Shown: piece by piece, positions 49,134 through 57,844 of the stretch
Position numbering within the stretch: position 1 is the stretch's first letter
How the letters are laid out: every line of letters starts with the position of its first letter
NCBI GenBank assembly: GCA_012839485.1
Contig: DUNF01000054.1
Coordinates: forward strand, 9,369 to 73,368
Reading direction: 5' to 3'
Source: Acholeplasmataceae bacterium
GTDB lineage: Bacteria > Bacillota_I > Bacilli_A > ML615J-28 > CAG-698
DNA length: 64,000 bases
The notes under the pieces: model-generated
What the model was told of the DNA's origin: nothing
Databases searched by the model: none
What the model saw: the letters and a program-made list of their open reading frames with translations, nothing else
Position numbers and translations under genes: made by a program

Positions 49134-51743
49134 ATGTCTAAAAAAAAGAAGCCTAATAAGGATTCAAAAAAAAGAACTAAACAAATAGATTTAGACAATC
49201 AAATATTACTATCTGAAAGCAAAAAATATGAGAAACAATTAAAAAAAGAAGCAAAGGCAGAAGCAAAAGCTTTAGCTAAAGTTAAAAGGCTAAGAAAGAA
49301 AAAAGGTTATATTGTCAATGAAGAAGATATAGTCCGTTTTGATGTTGATTTAAAATTTGGATTGACTGATGAACAAGTAGCCCAAAGAGAAAAAGAAGGA
49401 CTAGCCAATAAACCAGATGCTCAAGCTGGTAAATCTATAGCTATGATTTTTGTAACAAATATTTTTACTTTTTTTAATATGTTGTTCTTTGGAATTGCTA
49501 TAGTTTTAATTGTAATTGAGGAATATACTAATTTGTTATTTTTAGGAACTGTTTTATCTAATATGATTATTGGAATTATTCAAGAAATAAGAGCTAAAAA
49601 ACAAATTGATCAATTATCTTTAATGTTTGCTCCTAGTGCAGCAGTTATCAGAAATGGTGAACAAGAAGATATCCCTATTGACGAGGTAGTCTTAGATGAT
49701 GTTTTAACTTTTAAATCCGGCAAACAAATTGGTTGTGACTGTATTTTAAAAGAGGGAAGTTTAGAAGTTAATGAATCTTTAATTACCGGGGAATCAATTG
49801 CTATTCATAAGAAAATAGGAGATACTTTATATTCTGGTAGTTATGTTGTTGGTGGGGTAGGAGTAGCAATAGCTGATAAAGTTGGATCTACGAGTTATGT
49901 AGAGAAACTGGCAACTGGTGCTAAAAAGCACAAATATGCAAAATCAGATATCTTAAATTCTTTAAACTGGATTTTAAAAATAGTATCAATTATTATTATT
50001 CCACTAGCTGTAGCTACATATTTAAATAGTTATAACAATCTTCCAGAAATTAATCCTAATACTGGTGGAGCTTGGGAAGCATTTGAAAAATTTGCTGAGG
50101 CCTTTAAGAGTACATCTGGTTCAGTAATTTCAATGATACCTGCAGGGTTATTCTTATTAACAACAGTAGCTTTAACTGTCAGTGTTATTAGACTTGCAAA
50201 GAAGAAAGTTCTAGTACAAGAAATATATTGTATTGAAATGCTAGCAAGAATAGATATCTTATGTTTAGATAAAACAGGTACTATTACTGATGGAACAATG
50301 AAAGTTGTTGATAGTGTTCAATTAGAAACAAAAGGTGATTATACAATTAGGGAAATTATTGGTTCAATGATGAATGCTTTTCCTGAAAGCAATGCTACTA
50401 GTAATGCTTTAGCTGAACACTATGGTAAAAACTCAATTTTAAAAGCAGATGGCATTATTCCATTTTCTTCACAAAGAAAATATAGTGCAGTTAGTTTTGG
50501 AAAACTAGGATATTATATAATTGGTGCACCAGAGATTGTTTTAAATGAAACTAATTACGCAAAGATTCAAAGAAGAGTTGAAAGATTTGCAGCACAAGGT
50601 TGTCGTGTGATTGTTTTAGCTCACACAAAAAGTCCAATTAATCCAACATCTAGACCAAAATCTACAACAGCACTAGCCGTTATTGCTATTCAAGATCATA
50701 TTAGAGATGATGCTGAACAAGTAATAGCTTATTTTAAAAATAATGAAGTTGATATAAAAGTAATTAGTGGCGATAATCCGATTACTGTTGCTGAGATTGC
50801 TAGAAGAGCAGGTGTTAGTGACGCTTCTCGTTATATTAGTTTAGATGGTTTGTCTGATGAAGAAGTTATGGCAGCTGCAACGGAATATAATGTTTTTGGT
50901 CGTGTTTCACCTTATCAAAAGAAACTATTAGTTCAAACATTTAAGATGAATAAAAAGACTGTTGCAATGACAGGTGATGGTGTTAATGATATTTTAGCAT
51001 TAAAAGAAGCTGATTGTAGTATAGCAATGGCTAGTGGTAGTGATGCTACTAAACACGTATCACATATTGTTTTACTTGAATCTAACTTTTCAGCTATGCC
51101 TGAGGTTGTAGCCGAAGGTAGAAGAGTTACAAACAATATTCAACGCACAGCAGTATTGTTTCTAACAAAAACACTATTTTCTATTTTACTAACAGTGTTT
51201 TATTTAGCAGTTAGAAGGGCGTATCCATTTAGTCCAAATCAACTTATGCCATTTGAATGGCCAGTAATTGGTTTTGCAGCTACGTTACTCACTCTGCAAC
51301 CTAATACCGAAAAGATTAAAGGAAAATTTATTAGTAATGTTTTGAGAAATGTTTTGCCTGGAGCTTTAACTGTTTTAATGGCTCATGCGATTATTTATTT
51401 CTTAACAAAAATTGATGGTTTTGCAATTCTATCAACTAATGATGGCTATTCAACAGTCACTTTATATGTAACTACGATCATTATGTTTTATGTACTATAT
51501 TTTGTATCAAGACCACTTAATTTGTATAGGTTTTTAGTTTTTATTGTTTCGGCTGCAGGAGCAGTATTATCGATATTGTTCTTAAATGAACCATTAGTAT
51601 TAAGATATGTGAAGTTAGACTTAGTTGGTTATTTATTAGTTTTAGTTTTTGGATTTGGTATTTATTTAGTTTTAGATTTTATTTATTGGATATTAAGGAA
51701 AATGAAAATTATACCAAAACAAGAAAAAGCGGAACATAAATAA
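49134..51743 (+). CDS. Cation-transporting P-type ATPase (CtpE/Exp7-like)
   Basis: Membrane pump, 869 residues. The first 60 are Lys/Ala-rich (KKLKKEAKAEAKALAK) and probably cytoplasmic. A P2-type arrangement follows: actuator-domain LITGESIAIHKK, phosphorylation site CLDKTGTITDG (about residue 380), nucleotide-binding domain, and hinge MTGDGVNDILALKEADCSIAMASGSDA. Around ten hydrophobic segments are present. The fourth, ion-binding helix reads SMIPAGLFLLTTVAL, with PAGL rather than the PEGL of Ca2+ pumps. The blocks HVSHIVLLESNF and EGRRVTNNIQRTAVLFLTKTLFS suggest the CtpE/Exp7 branch, linked to Ca2+ uptake in other bacteria. The ion is not determined here. Confidence 0.88.
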   Translation: MSKKKKPNKDSKKRTKQIDLDNQILLSESKKYEKQLKKEAKAEAKALAKVKRLRKKKGYIVNEEDIVRFDVDLKFGLTDEQVAQREKEGLANKPDAQAGKSIAMIFVTNIFTFFNMLFFGIAIVLIVIEEYTNLLFLGTVLSNMIIGIIQEIRAKKQIDQLSLMFAPSAAVIRNGEQEDIPIDEVVLDDVLTFKSGKQIGCDCILKEGSLEVNESLITGESIAIHKKIGDTLYSGSYVVGGVGVAIADKVGSTSYVEKLATGAKKHKYAKSDILNSLNWILKIVSIIIIPLAVATYLNSYNNLPEINPNTGGAWEAFEKFAEAFKSTSGSVISMIPAGLFLLTTVALTVSVIRLAKKKVLVQEIYCIEMLARIDILCLDKTGTITDGTMKVVDSVQLETKGDYTIREIIGSMMNAFPESNATSNALAEHYGKNSILKADGIIPFSSQRKYSAVSFGKLGYYIIGAPEIVLNETNYAKIQRRVERFAAQGCRVIVLAHTKSPINPTSRPKSTTALAVIAIQDHIRDDAEQVIAYFKNNEVDIKVISGDNPITVAEIARRAGVSDASRYISLDGLSDEEVMAAATEYNVFGRVSPYQKKLLVQTFKMNKKTVAMTGDGVNDILALKEADCSIAMASGSDATKHVSHIVLLESNFSAMPEVVAEGRRVTNNIQRTAVLFLTKTLFSILLTVFYLAVRRAYPFSPNQLMPFEWPVIGFAATLLTLQPNTEKIKGKFISNVLRNVLPGALTVLMAHAIIYFLTKIDGFAILSTNDGYSTVTLYVTTIIMFYVLYFVSRPLNLYRFLVFIVSAAGAVLSILFLNEPLVLRYVKLDLVGYLLVLVFGFGIYLVLDFIYWILRKMKIIPKQEKAEHK

Positions 51744-51772
51744 AAATTCAAATAATTTGATAATATATAATT

Positions 51773-51808
51773 AGAGTTAACTTAAAATAGTTAACTCTTT
51801 ATTTTAGG
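51773..51808 (+). terminator. Terminator after the P-type ATPase gene
   Basis: AGAGTTAAC (51773-51781) pairs with GTTAACTCT (51790-51798); TTTATTTT follows. Confidence 0.85.
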
Positions 51809-51837
51809 TAAAAACTGTTTATTTTTTGATGAAATAA

Positions 51838-51866
51838 TTGACAAAAAAGGCTTAATAGTATATAAT
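51838..51866 (+). promoter_or_regulatory. Consensus promoter of rpsF-ssb-rpsR
   Basis: TTGACA (51838-51843), 17-base spacer, TATAAT (51861-51866). Confidence 0.93.
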
Positions 51867-51884
51867 ACCTTAGAATGAAAATTC

Positions 51885-51918
51885 GTCCTTGCTTTTATTT
51901 AAATAAAAGCCAAAAGAC
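51885..51918 (+). promoter_or_regulatory. Hairpin in rpsF leader, candidate S6:S18-responsive element
   Basis: Outer GTC / GAC pairing encloses a C bulge on each side and a long stem GCTTTTAT / ATAAAAGC with a 4-base loop. Leaders of rpsF in many bacteria bind the S6:S18 complex. Position fits; I could not confirm the diagnostic bulge of that motif, so the link is tentative. Confidence 0.4.
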
Positions 51919-51935
51919 CAGAAGGAGGTGGAAGA

Positions 51936-52217
51936 ATGAGAGAATACACTGGTATGTACATCATTCATCCTGAACGCACTGAAGAAGAATTCAAAACGAT
52001 TGTTAGCGAGATTGCTAAAATCTTTGAAGAACATGGAAGTCGTGTTTTGGAAATTGATGAATGGGGTATGAAGGATTTAGCTTATGAAATTAATGATCTT
52101 AAAAAAGGTTATTATGTAAAGTTCAGAGTAGAAGCTACTCCAGAAGCGGTTAGTGAATATAACCGTATTTGTAATATCAGAGAAGATATTATTAGACACA
52201 TTTTAGTGAGGGATTAA
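51936..52217 (+). CDS. rpsF: 30S ribosomal protein S6
   Basis: Small-subunit protein that dimerises with S18 in the platform. It has 93 residues: REYTGMYIIHPERTEEEFKTIV at the start and the family block EIDEWGMKDLAYEINDLKKGYYVKFRV. AGGAGGTGG precedes the ATG. It is followed by ssb after two bases, and rpsR, the usual rpsF-ssb-rpsR set. Confidence 0.98.
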   Translation: MREYTGMYIIHPERTEEEFKTIVSEIAKIFEEHGSRVLEIDEWGMKDLAYEINDLKKGYYVKFRVEATPEAVSEYNRICNIREDIIRHILVRD

Positions 52218-52219
52218 TT

Positions 52220-52681
52220 ATGAATAAAGTTGTATTAACAGGAAGACTTACAAAAGATCCAGAACTTAAAAAAACAAATAGCGGAATCAGTTATTGTTTT
52301 TTCACAATCGCTGTTAACCGCAGTTATGTAAGCCGTCAAGGCAATCGTGAAGCTGATTTTATCAACTGTGTTGCATGGCGCGTACAGGCAGAGAACCTAG
52401 CTCGTTATATGCGTAAAGGTAGTCTAATTGGAGTAGACGGAGAGGTTAGAACAAGAAGTTATCAAGACCAAGATAATAAAATGGTTTATATTACAGAAAT
52501 ACTAGCAAATTCAATTGAATTTTTAGAATCAAAATCTGCTGGTAGTTCGCAAGGATATCAATCATTTAGTCAAGATTCACCTTTTGAGTTTAACCAAGAA
52601 CCAGAACCTCGCAAGCAAGAAGACCCTTTTAAGGAAATGCAAGCTGGCTTAGGTATTACTGACGATGATATACCATTTTAA
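52220..52681 (+). CDS. ssb: Single-stranded DNA-binding protein
   Basis: Tetrameric ssDNA-binding protein for replication and repair. It has 153 residues: OB fold in the first 110 (MNKVVLTGRLTKDPELKKTNSG, then FINCVAWRVQAENLARYMRKGS), a Gln/Ser/Pro-rich linker, and the acidic tip DDDIPF that binds partner proteins. It sits between rpsF and rpsR, as is usual in Firmicutes. Confidence 0.98.
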   Translation: MNKVVLTGRLTKDPELKKTNSGISYCFFTIAVNRSYVSRQGNREADFINCVAWRVQAENLARYMRKGSLIGVDGEVRTRSYQDQDNKMVYITEILANSIEFLESKSAGSSQGYQSFSQDSPFEFNQEPEPRKQEDPFKEMQAGLGITDDDIPF

Positions 52682-52694
52682 GGAGGTTAAGTAA

Positions 52695-52916
52695 ATGGCA
52701 TTTAGACCAAGAAGAAGAAAAAGTTGCTACTTTACAGATAATAAAATTGAAAAGATTGATTGGACTGATTACGAATTATTAAGAAGATTCGTTACTGATC
52801 GTGGTAAAATTAAACCAAGAAGATCAACAGGTACAAAAGCTATCTATCAAAGACAATTAGCTGTTGCAATAAAAAGAGCACGTCATATGGCATTGTTACC
52901 ATTTGTGAAAGAGTAG
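52695..52916 (+). CDS. rpsR: 30S ribosomal protein S18
   Basis: Partner of S6. It has 73 residues: RRRKSCYFTDNKIEKIDWTDYELLRRFVTDRGKI and the ending RRSTGTKAIYQRQLAVAIKRARHMALLPF. AAGGAGG precedes the ATG. A terminator hairpin starts inside its last codons. Confidence 0.98.
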   Translation: MAFRPRRRKSCYFTDNKIEKIDWTDYELLRRFVTDRGKIKPRRSTGTKAIYQRQLAVAIKRARHMALLPFVKE

Positions 52917-52934
52917 TTTATGCTACTCTTTTTT
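52909..52934 (+). terminator. Terminator overlapping the end of rpsR
   Basis: AAGAGTAG (52909-52916), 6-base loop, CTACTCTT and a T run; the stop codon TAG is the end of the 5' arm. Confidence 0.88.
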
Positions 52935-52975
52935 CTTTGTTTTTATGATAAAGAGTTTATTTTTTCCTATAAATA

Positions 52976-52984
52976 TGGTATACT
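52976..52984 (+). promoter_or_regulatory. Extended -10 promoter of gdpP-rplI-dnaB
   Basis: TGGTATACT (TGn-TATACT); -35 region weak (TTTATT at 52956). Confidence 0.6.
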
Positions 52985-53007
52985 AAAATAGTTAAGATGG
53001 TGATTTT

Positions 53008-55446
53008 ATGAGGAATACATTAGTTTATAGAATAATATCATTAGTGCTTTTCTTAGCTTCTTGTTTCGTTTTAGTTTTCACAGCTATTTTTGGGGAAATA
53101 AACGAATGGTTAACTTATGCTGCTTTGGTGATAGTAGCAGCATCATTTACGACAGTTTTTGTTTTGAATGTTGGGAATAAGAAGTTTAGGAAAATGCAAT
53201 GGTTAGAACAAAGGTATGAGTTATGGAACTCAATTTCTTACCGTGTTAAAAAAGGTGGAGAAACTGCCTTTAATAAACTACCTATTGCTATTATTGTTTA
53301 TGATAAAAATAAAACAATTCAGTGGGCCAATGCTTATGCTAAGGAAATTTTCTTAAGCCCTTTAGTTGACGTTAGAATTGAAAACATTAGTGCTGATTTA
53401 TATTATAATTTATCAAATGAAGATAAGTTTGAAATATCACTTTATGGTTCAATTTTTGAATGTGAAGTGTTGATGGAAGAAAATATTGTTTATTTAACTG
53501 ACGTAACTGAATTTCATAATTTAACACAAAAATATGCAGACCATACATTAGCTGCTGGTATTATCAACTTAGATAATTTAAATGAAGCTTTATCTGGTTT
53601 TGATGCTCAAGAGAGATCTTCGCAAATGAGTAATATTATTGGAATCTTAAGCGATTGGTGTAGTAAGTTTGATATCTACTTAAAAGGATATACAGACAAT
53701 CAATATTTAATTTTATTAAATGAGAAGCAATTAGCAGAAGTTGTGAAAGATGAATTTAAGGTAATTGATGATGTTAAGTCATATTGTTTAAAAGAAGATA
53801 TTAGATCAAGTGCATCAATTGGAATTGCTGTTGCTGATAATGCCGATTTAGGCTATGTTGAGTTATTTGCGTTAGCTGAAACTCAATTAAACTTAGCTTT
53901 AAATCGTGGTGGAAACCAATGCGTTTTAAATAAATATGGAGAGACTTCTTACTTTGGTGGAAAGACTGCTTCATTTGAAAGTAGATCTCCTGTTTATGTA
54001 AGAACTAAAGCTGAGGAGTTAGTTTCATTAATTAATAAAGCTCAAAAAATTTATGTTATGACACACATAGATGCTGATGCTGATGCTTTTGGAGCGGCAA
54101 TTGCTGTTCAAAAAATAGCTGCTGCTTATAATAAAGAAGCTAAGATTGTTTTTGATTTAGATAGAGTAGATCAAACTATTCAATATTTGTATTCTATTAT
54201 TCAAAGAGAACATACGGCGACTTTAGATTATTTAATAGGAACTAAAAAGGCAATTAGAGAAATAAAAAGCAACGATTTATTAATAATCGTTGACGTTCAA
54301 AATCAAAAGATTTTAATGGAACCAAAACTTTATAAAAAAGCTAAACATGTAGCTGTTATCGACCATCATCGTCCTGGTAAGTTTTTGGTAGATAAATATG
54401 ATTATATCTATCAAACTTCATCTGCGTCTTCAAGTGTAGAGCTGCTTGTAGAGATGTATGAGTTTTTAGATAAAGATCCTATTGTAAGTAGTGCTGAAGC
54501 TACATGGATGATTATGGGAATTTTAGTAGATACAAATGATTTAATGTATCGTGCAAGTTACAGAACATTTAATGTTTTATCTAGATTACAAACTTATGGT
54601 GGAGAATTACAGTTAGCGAAAAAGTATTTACGTGAAGATTATGATAAATATGAAAAGAGAATTGATGTTTTATCTAATCTTATGATTTATAAAGAAAAAT
54701 ACGGAATTGCTGTTGTTATAGAGGGAGTCAACCCAAGACAGTTTTTAGCTAAAGTAGCTGATGATGTTTTAGAAATCAAAGGCATTAAAGCTTCGTTTTG
54801 TGTTGGCAGAATATCAGAAAACGAAATTGGTATTAGTGCTCGTAGTTTAGACGAAACTAACGTTCAATTAATTATGGAAGCCTTAGGTGGTGGTGGTCAT
54901 TATAATAATGCCGCAACTCAACTAAGAGCTGTAGATTTAGAAGAAGCAAAAGATATGCTTATAAAAGAAATTGATATTTCAGAAGAGAGAGGAGGAGATT
55001 CAATGCGAATTATACTTACAACTGAAGTTAAAGGAAAAGGTAAAAAAGGCGATATTATCGATGTAAAGAGTGGATATGGTAACTTCTTAATTCGAAGTGG
55101 GCAAGCAATTATTGCATCAGTTGATAATATCAAAGAATTAGAAAAAGAAAAAGAAAAAGAGAAACGTTTAGCTTTAAGTAAAGAAAATGAAATGAAAGAT
55201 CTACGTGACAAAATTGAAGCAAACCCAGTTACAATTGGCGTTAAAGTAGGAAAAGAAGGAAAAATTTTCGGCTCAGTAAGTAGTAAAATGATAGTAGATG
55301 AATATAAGGCACAATATGATATTACTTTAGATCGTAAAAAGATTATTAAAGATGAAATTCAAGCTTTAGGTACATTTGTAGTTTTGGTTGATCTTCATCC
55401 TGATGTTAAAGCTAGATTAACAGTTTATGTTGTTGGAAAGGAATAA
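53008..55446 (+). CDS. gdpP: Cyclic-di-AMP phosphodiesterase GdpP in one frame with ribosomal protein L9
   Basis: The 812-codon frame joins two proteins. Residues 1-665 are GdpP, a membrane-bound hydrolase of c-di-AMP: two N-terminal helices (about 8-55), a PAS domain (KLPIAIIVYDKNKTIQWANAYA), a degenerate GGDEF domain (SSASIGIAVADNADLGYVELFALAE), and the DHH-DHHA1 module with VMTHIDADADAFGA, VAVIDHHRPG and LGGGGHYNNAATQL. GdpP alone is about 655-660 residues elsewhere, so this part is complete. No stop follows; residue 666 is the ATG of L9 (separate entry) with GGAGGAG just before. The order gdpP-rplI-dnaB is standard in Bacilli, but as separate genes. A fused product would tether L9 to the membrane. 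Confidence 0.9.
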   Translation: MRNTLVYRIISLVLFLASCFVLVFTAIFGEINEWLTYAALVIVAASFTTVFVLNVGNKKFRKMQWLEQRYELWNSISYRVKKGGETAFNKLPIAIIVYDKNKTIQWANAYAKEIFLSPLVDVRIENISADLYYNLSNEDKFEISLYGSIFECEVLMEENIVYLTDVTEFHNLTQKYADHTLAAGIINLDNLNEALSGFDAQERSSQMSNIIGILSDWCSKFDIYLKGYTDNQYLILLNEKQLAEVVKDEFKVIDDVKSYCLKEDIRSSASIGIAVADNADLGYVELFALAETQLNLALNRGGNQCVLNKYGETSYFGGKTASFESRSPVYVRTKAEELVSLINKAQKIYVMTHIDADADAFGAAIAVQKIAAAYNKEAKIVFDLDRVDQTIQYLYSIIQREHTATLDYLIGTKKAIREIKSNDLLIIVDVQNQKILMEPKLYKKAKHVAVIDHHRPGKFLVDKYDYIYQTSSASSSVELLVEMYEFLDKDPIVSSAEATWMIMGILVDTNDLMYRASYRTFNVLSRLQTYGGELQLAKKYLREDYDKYEKRIDVLSNLMIYKEKYGIAVVIEGVNPRQFLAKVADDVLEIKGIKASFCVGRISENEIGISARSLDETNVQLIMEALGGGGHYNNAATQLRAVDLEEAKDMLIKEIDISEERGGDSMRIILTTEVKGKGKKGDIIDVKSGYGNFLIRSGQAIIASVDNIKELEKEKEKEKRLALSKENEMKDLRDKIEANPVTIGVKVGKEGKIFGSVSSKMIVDEYKAQYDITLDRKKIIKDEIQALGTFVVLVDLHPDVKARLTVYVVGKE
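55003..55446 (+). CDS. rplI: 50S ribosomal protein L9, in frame with gdpP
   Basis: Large-subunit protein with two globular RNA-binding domains joined by a long helix. It has 147 residues, complete and of normal length: MRIILTTEVKGKGKKGDIIDVKSGYGNFLI, the charged connecting helix (KELEKEKEKEKRLA), and GSVSSKMIVDEY with DLHPDVKARLTVYVV. The ATG at 55003 follows GGAGGAGA with a 4-base gap and could be used independently. No stop codon separates it from gdpP. Only TTAT (four bases after the TAA) parts it from dnaB. Confidence 0.93.
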   Translation: MRIILTTEVKGKGKKGDIIDVKSGYGNFLIRSGQAIIASVDNIKELEKEKEKEKRLALSKENEMKDLRDKIEANPVTIGVKVGKEGKIFGSVSSKMIVDEYKAQYDITLDRKKIIKDEIQALGTFVVLVDLHPDVKARLTVYVVGKE

Positions 55447-55448
55447 TT

Positions 55449-56777
55449 ATGGAAGAACTAAGACAATTACCATATAGTATCGAATCAGAACAATATATTT
55501 TAGCTTCGGCTTTAATTAATCCTCAAGAAGCTTCAGCTATTGTAAATAGTGTTCATTCAGAACATTTCTATGACGTGCGCCATAAGAATATTATGGAAGC
55601 AATGGAAAAACTATATCAAAACCACCAAGAGATTAACTACACAAATGTAATTGAAGAGTTAAAAAGAGAAAAGAAATTTGAAGCATCTGGGGGAATTGAG
55701 TATATTGGTTATTTAATTGATATCCTACCAACATATGTTCGTTGGGATACTTATGTAGCTAATATTAAAGAAAAAGCATTACAAAGAGAGCTTTATCATA
55801 CGCTATCAAATCTTTCAAATGATATTTTATCAGGTCGTTTTCAAACAGACGATATTTTAAACAATACAGAACGATTAGTTAAGAACGTTCTAAACAAAAG
55901 ATCAGTTAACCAACTTACAAAAGTAGATTCTATTACTCCTGGGGTTATTGATGAGATAAACAAAAGAATGCAAAACAAAAATGATTTGATTGGTATTGAT
56001 ACAGGATTTAAAGAATTAAATAATATTTTATCTGGTTTCAAAAAACAAGAATTAATCATTTTAGCTGCTCGTCCAGGTGTTGGTAAAACTGCATTAGCTT
56101 TAAACTTTGCTTCAGCAGCATGTAAGCAAGGAAAATATGTAGCTTTTATTTCTCTTGAGATGGGTAAAGAACAAATTGTTAAGAGATTGATTAGTACTGA
56201 ATCAGCAGTTGATCATGATAAAATTAACAAAGGTCAATTATCAGGTACAGAGATTTCTAGTATCCTAACAGCTAAATCACAAACAATTGATAAGTTTAAT
56301 TTATATTTAGATGATAGCAATAGTGCTAATATTTTTGATATTATGGCTCAATGCCGTAGTTTAAAGAGAAATGGTAAATTAGATATGATTGTAGTTGACT
56401 ATTTACAACTAATAGATTTAGATAGTCCTCGACGTTCTTCAACAAGAGCAGAAATTGTTGGTGCTATTTCAAGATCTCTAAAAGTACTTGCTATGGAACT
56501 TGATATTCCAATTATTGCTTTATCGCAATTAAATAGAACAGCAGCTAAACCTGATGGCGAACCAAACCTAGCTCAATTAAGAGAATCAGGTAGTATCGAA
56601 CAAGATGCTGACGTTGTTATGTTTATTTATAGCAATAAAGAAGATGAAGAAAGAAATCAAAAGACTGCTAATTTAAAATTAAAAGTTGAGAAGAATAGAC
56701 ATGGTAGAACAGGTATTATGGATATTACATTCTTCAAACATATCTTAAAATTCACACAAGAGAAGGAACAAAGATAA
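55449..56777 (+). CDS. dnaB: Replicative DNA helicase
   Basis: Hexameric 5'-3' helicase at the replication fork (named dnaC in Bacillus). It has 442 residues. N-terminal primase-interaction domain (QLPYSIESEQYILASALINP), linker, then RecA-like motor: Walker A AARPGVGKTALALN (about residue 205), Walker B MIVVDYLQL, and ALSQLNRTAAKPDGEPNLAQLRESGSIEQDADVVMFIY with the arginine finger and H4 region. It is coupled to rplI upstream and to prfA downstream (TAATG). Confidence 0.97.
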   Translation: MEELRQLPYSIESEQYILASALINPQEASAIVNSVHSEHFYDVRHKNIMEAMEKLYQNHQEINYTNVIEELKREKKFEASGGIEYIGYLIDILPTYVRWDTYVANIKEKALQRELYHTLSNLSNDILSGRFQTDDILNNTERLVKNVLNKRSVNQLTKVDSITPGVIDEINKRMQNKNDLIGIDTGFKELNNILSGFKKQELIILAARPGVGKTALALNFASAACKQGKYVAFISLEMGKEQIVKRLISTESAVDHDKINKGQLSGTEISSILTAKSQTIDKFNLYLDDSNSANIFDIMAQCRSLKRNGKLDMIVVDYLQLIDLDSPRRSSTRAEIVGAISRSLKVLAMELDIPIIALSQLNRTAAKPDGEPNLAQLRESGSIEQDADVVMFIYSNKEDEERNQKTANLKLKVEKNRHGRTGIMDITFFKHILKFTQEKEQR

Positions 56778-57844
56778 TGCTTGAGAGGTTGCAAATTATT
56801 GAAGACCGTTACGAAGAGATATGCAATTTATTAATGCAACCAGAAATCGCAATGGATCTTAAAAAGGTAAAAGAATTAAGTAAAGAGCAAAAAAGATTAG
56901 AAACTATTGTGACTAAATCAAGAAGTTATAAATCTTTACTAGAAGAAGAAAAATCTTTAGAAAGTTTAATTACTGGCCATGATCTTGAAATAGCAGAACT
57001 TGCTAAATTAGAGATTGAAGGCGTTAAAGAAGAAATCTTAAAACTAGAAGAAGAGTTAAAACTAATGCTTATTCCTCGTGATCCTCAAGATGATAAAAAC
57101 ATTATTTGTGAGATTAGAGGAGCTGCAGGTGGAGATGAAGCTAATATTTTCGCTGGTGATTTATTTAGAATGTATTCTAAATATGCAGAGGAAAAAGGTT
57201 GGACAATTGAAGTTATTAACTCTGAACCTTCAGATGTAGGTGGATTTTCTAAAATTGAATTTATAATTACTGGTGATAGTGTTTATTCATTTCTAAAATA
57301 TGAATCTGGTGCTCATCGTGTTCAAAGAGTTCCAGAAACAGAAGCAAGTGGAAGAATTCATACATCAACTGCGACTGTTTTAGTTATGCCTGAAGTTGAT
57401 GAAGTTGAAGTTAACTTAGATGTAAATGATGTTAGAATTGATACTTATCGTTCAGGTGGTGCTGGCGGACAGCACGTAAATAAAACTGAATCAGCTATTC
57501 GCTTAACGCATATACCAACAGGTATAGTAGTTCAATGTCAAGATGGCAGAAGCCAACATGAAAATAAAGCTACAGCTTTTAAACTTTTAGCTGCAAGATT
57601 ATATGAACATGCGATTCAAGAACAAGAACAACAAGTTGGAAGAGAAAGATTAGCAAAAGTTGGTACTGGAGATCGTTCTGAGAAAATTAGGACTTATAAC
57701 TATCCCCAAAATAGAGTAACTGACCATAGAATTAATTTCACTATCCAACAATTAGATCGTGTAATGAATGGTAAATTAGATCCGATTATTGAGGCTTTAA
57801 TTACTGAACAACAAAGAAGACAATTAGCTAAAAAAGAAATATAA
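56777..57844 (+). CDS. prfA: Peptide chain release factor 1
   Basis: Class I release factor for UAA and UAG. It has 355 residues. The GGQ motif that triggers peptide release is in YRSGGAGGQHVNKTESAIRL (about residue 230). Also SGAHRVQRVPETEASGRIHTSTATV before it and ERLAKVGTGDRSEKIRTYNYPQNRVTDHRI after. Overlaps dnaB and prmC by one base each. Confidence 0.98.
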   Translation: MLERLQIIEDRYEEICNLLMQPEIAMDLKKVKELSKEQKRLETIVTKSRSYKSLLEEEKSLESLITGHDLEIAELAKLEIEGVKEEILKLEEELKLMLIPRDPQDDKNIICEIRGAAGGDEANIFAGDLFRMYSKYAEEKGWTIEVINSEPSDVGGFSKIEFIITGDSVYSFLKYESGAHRVQRVPETEASGRIHTSTATVLVMPEVDEVEVNLDVNDVRIDTYRSGGAGGQHVNKTESAIRLTHIPTGIVVQCQDGRSQHENKATAFKLLAARLYEHAIQEQEQQVGRERLAKVGTGDRSEKIRTYNYPQNRVTDHRINFTIQQLDRVMNGKLDPIIEALITEQQRRQLAKKEI

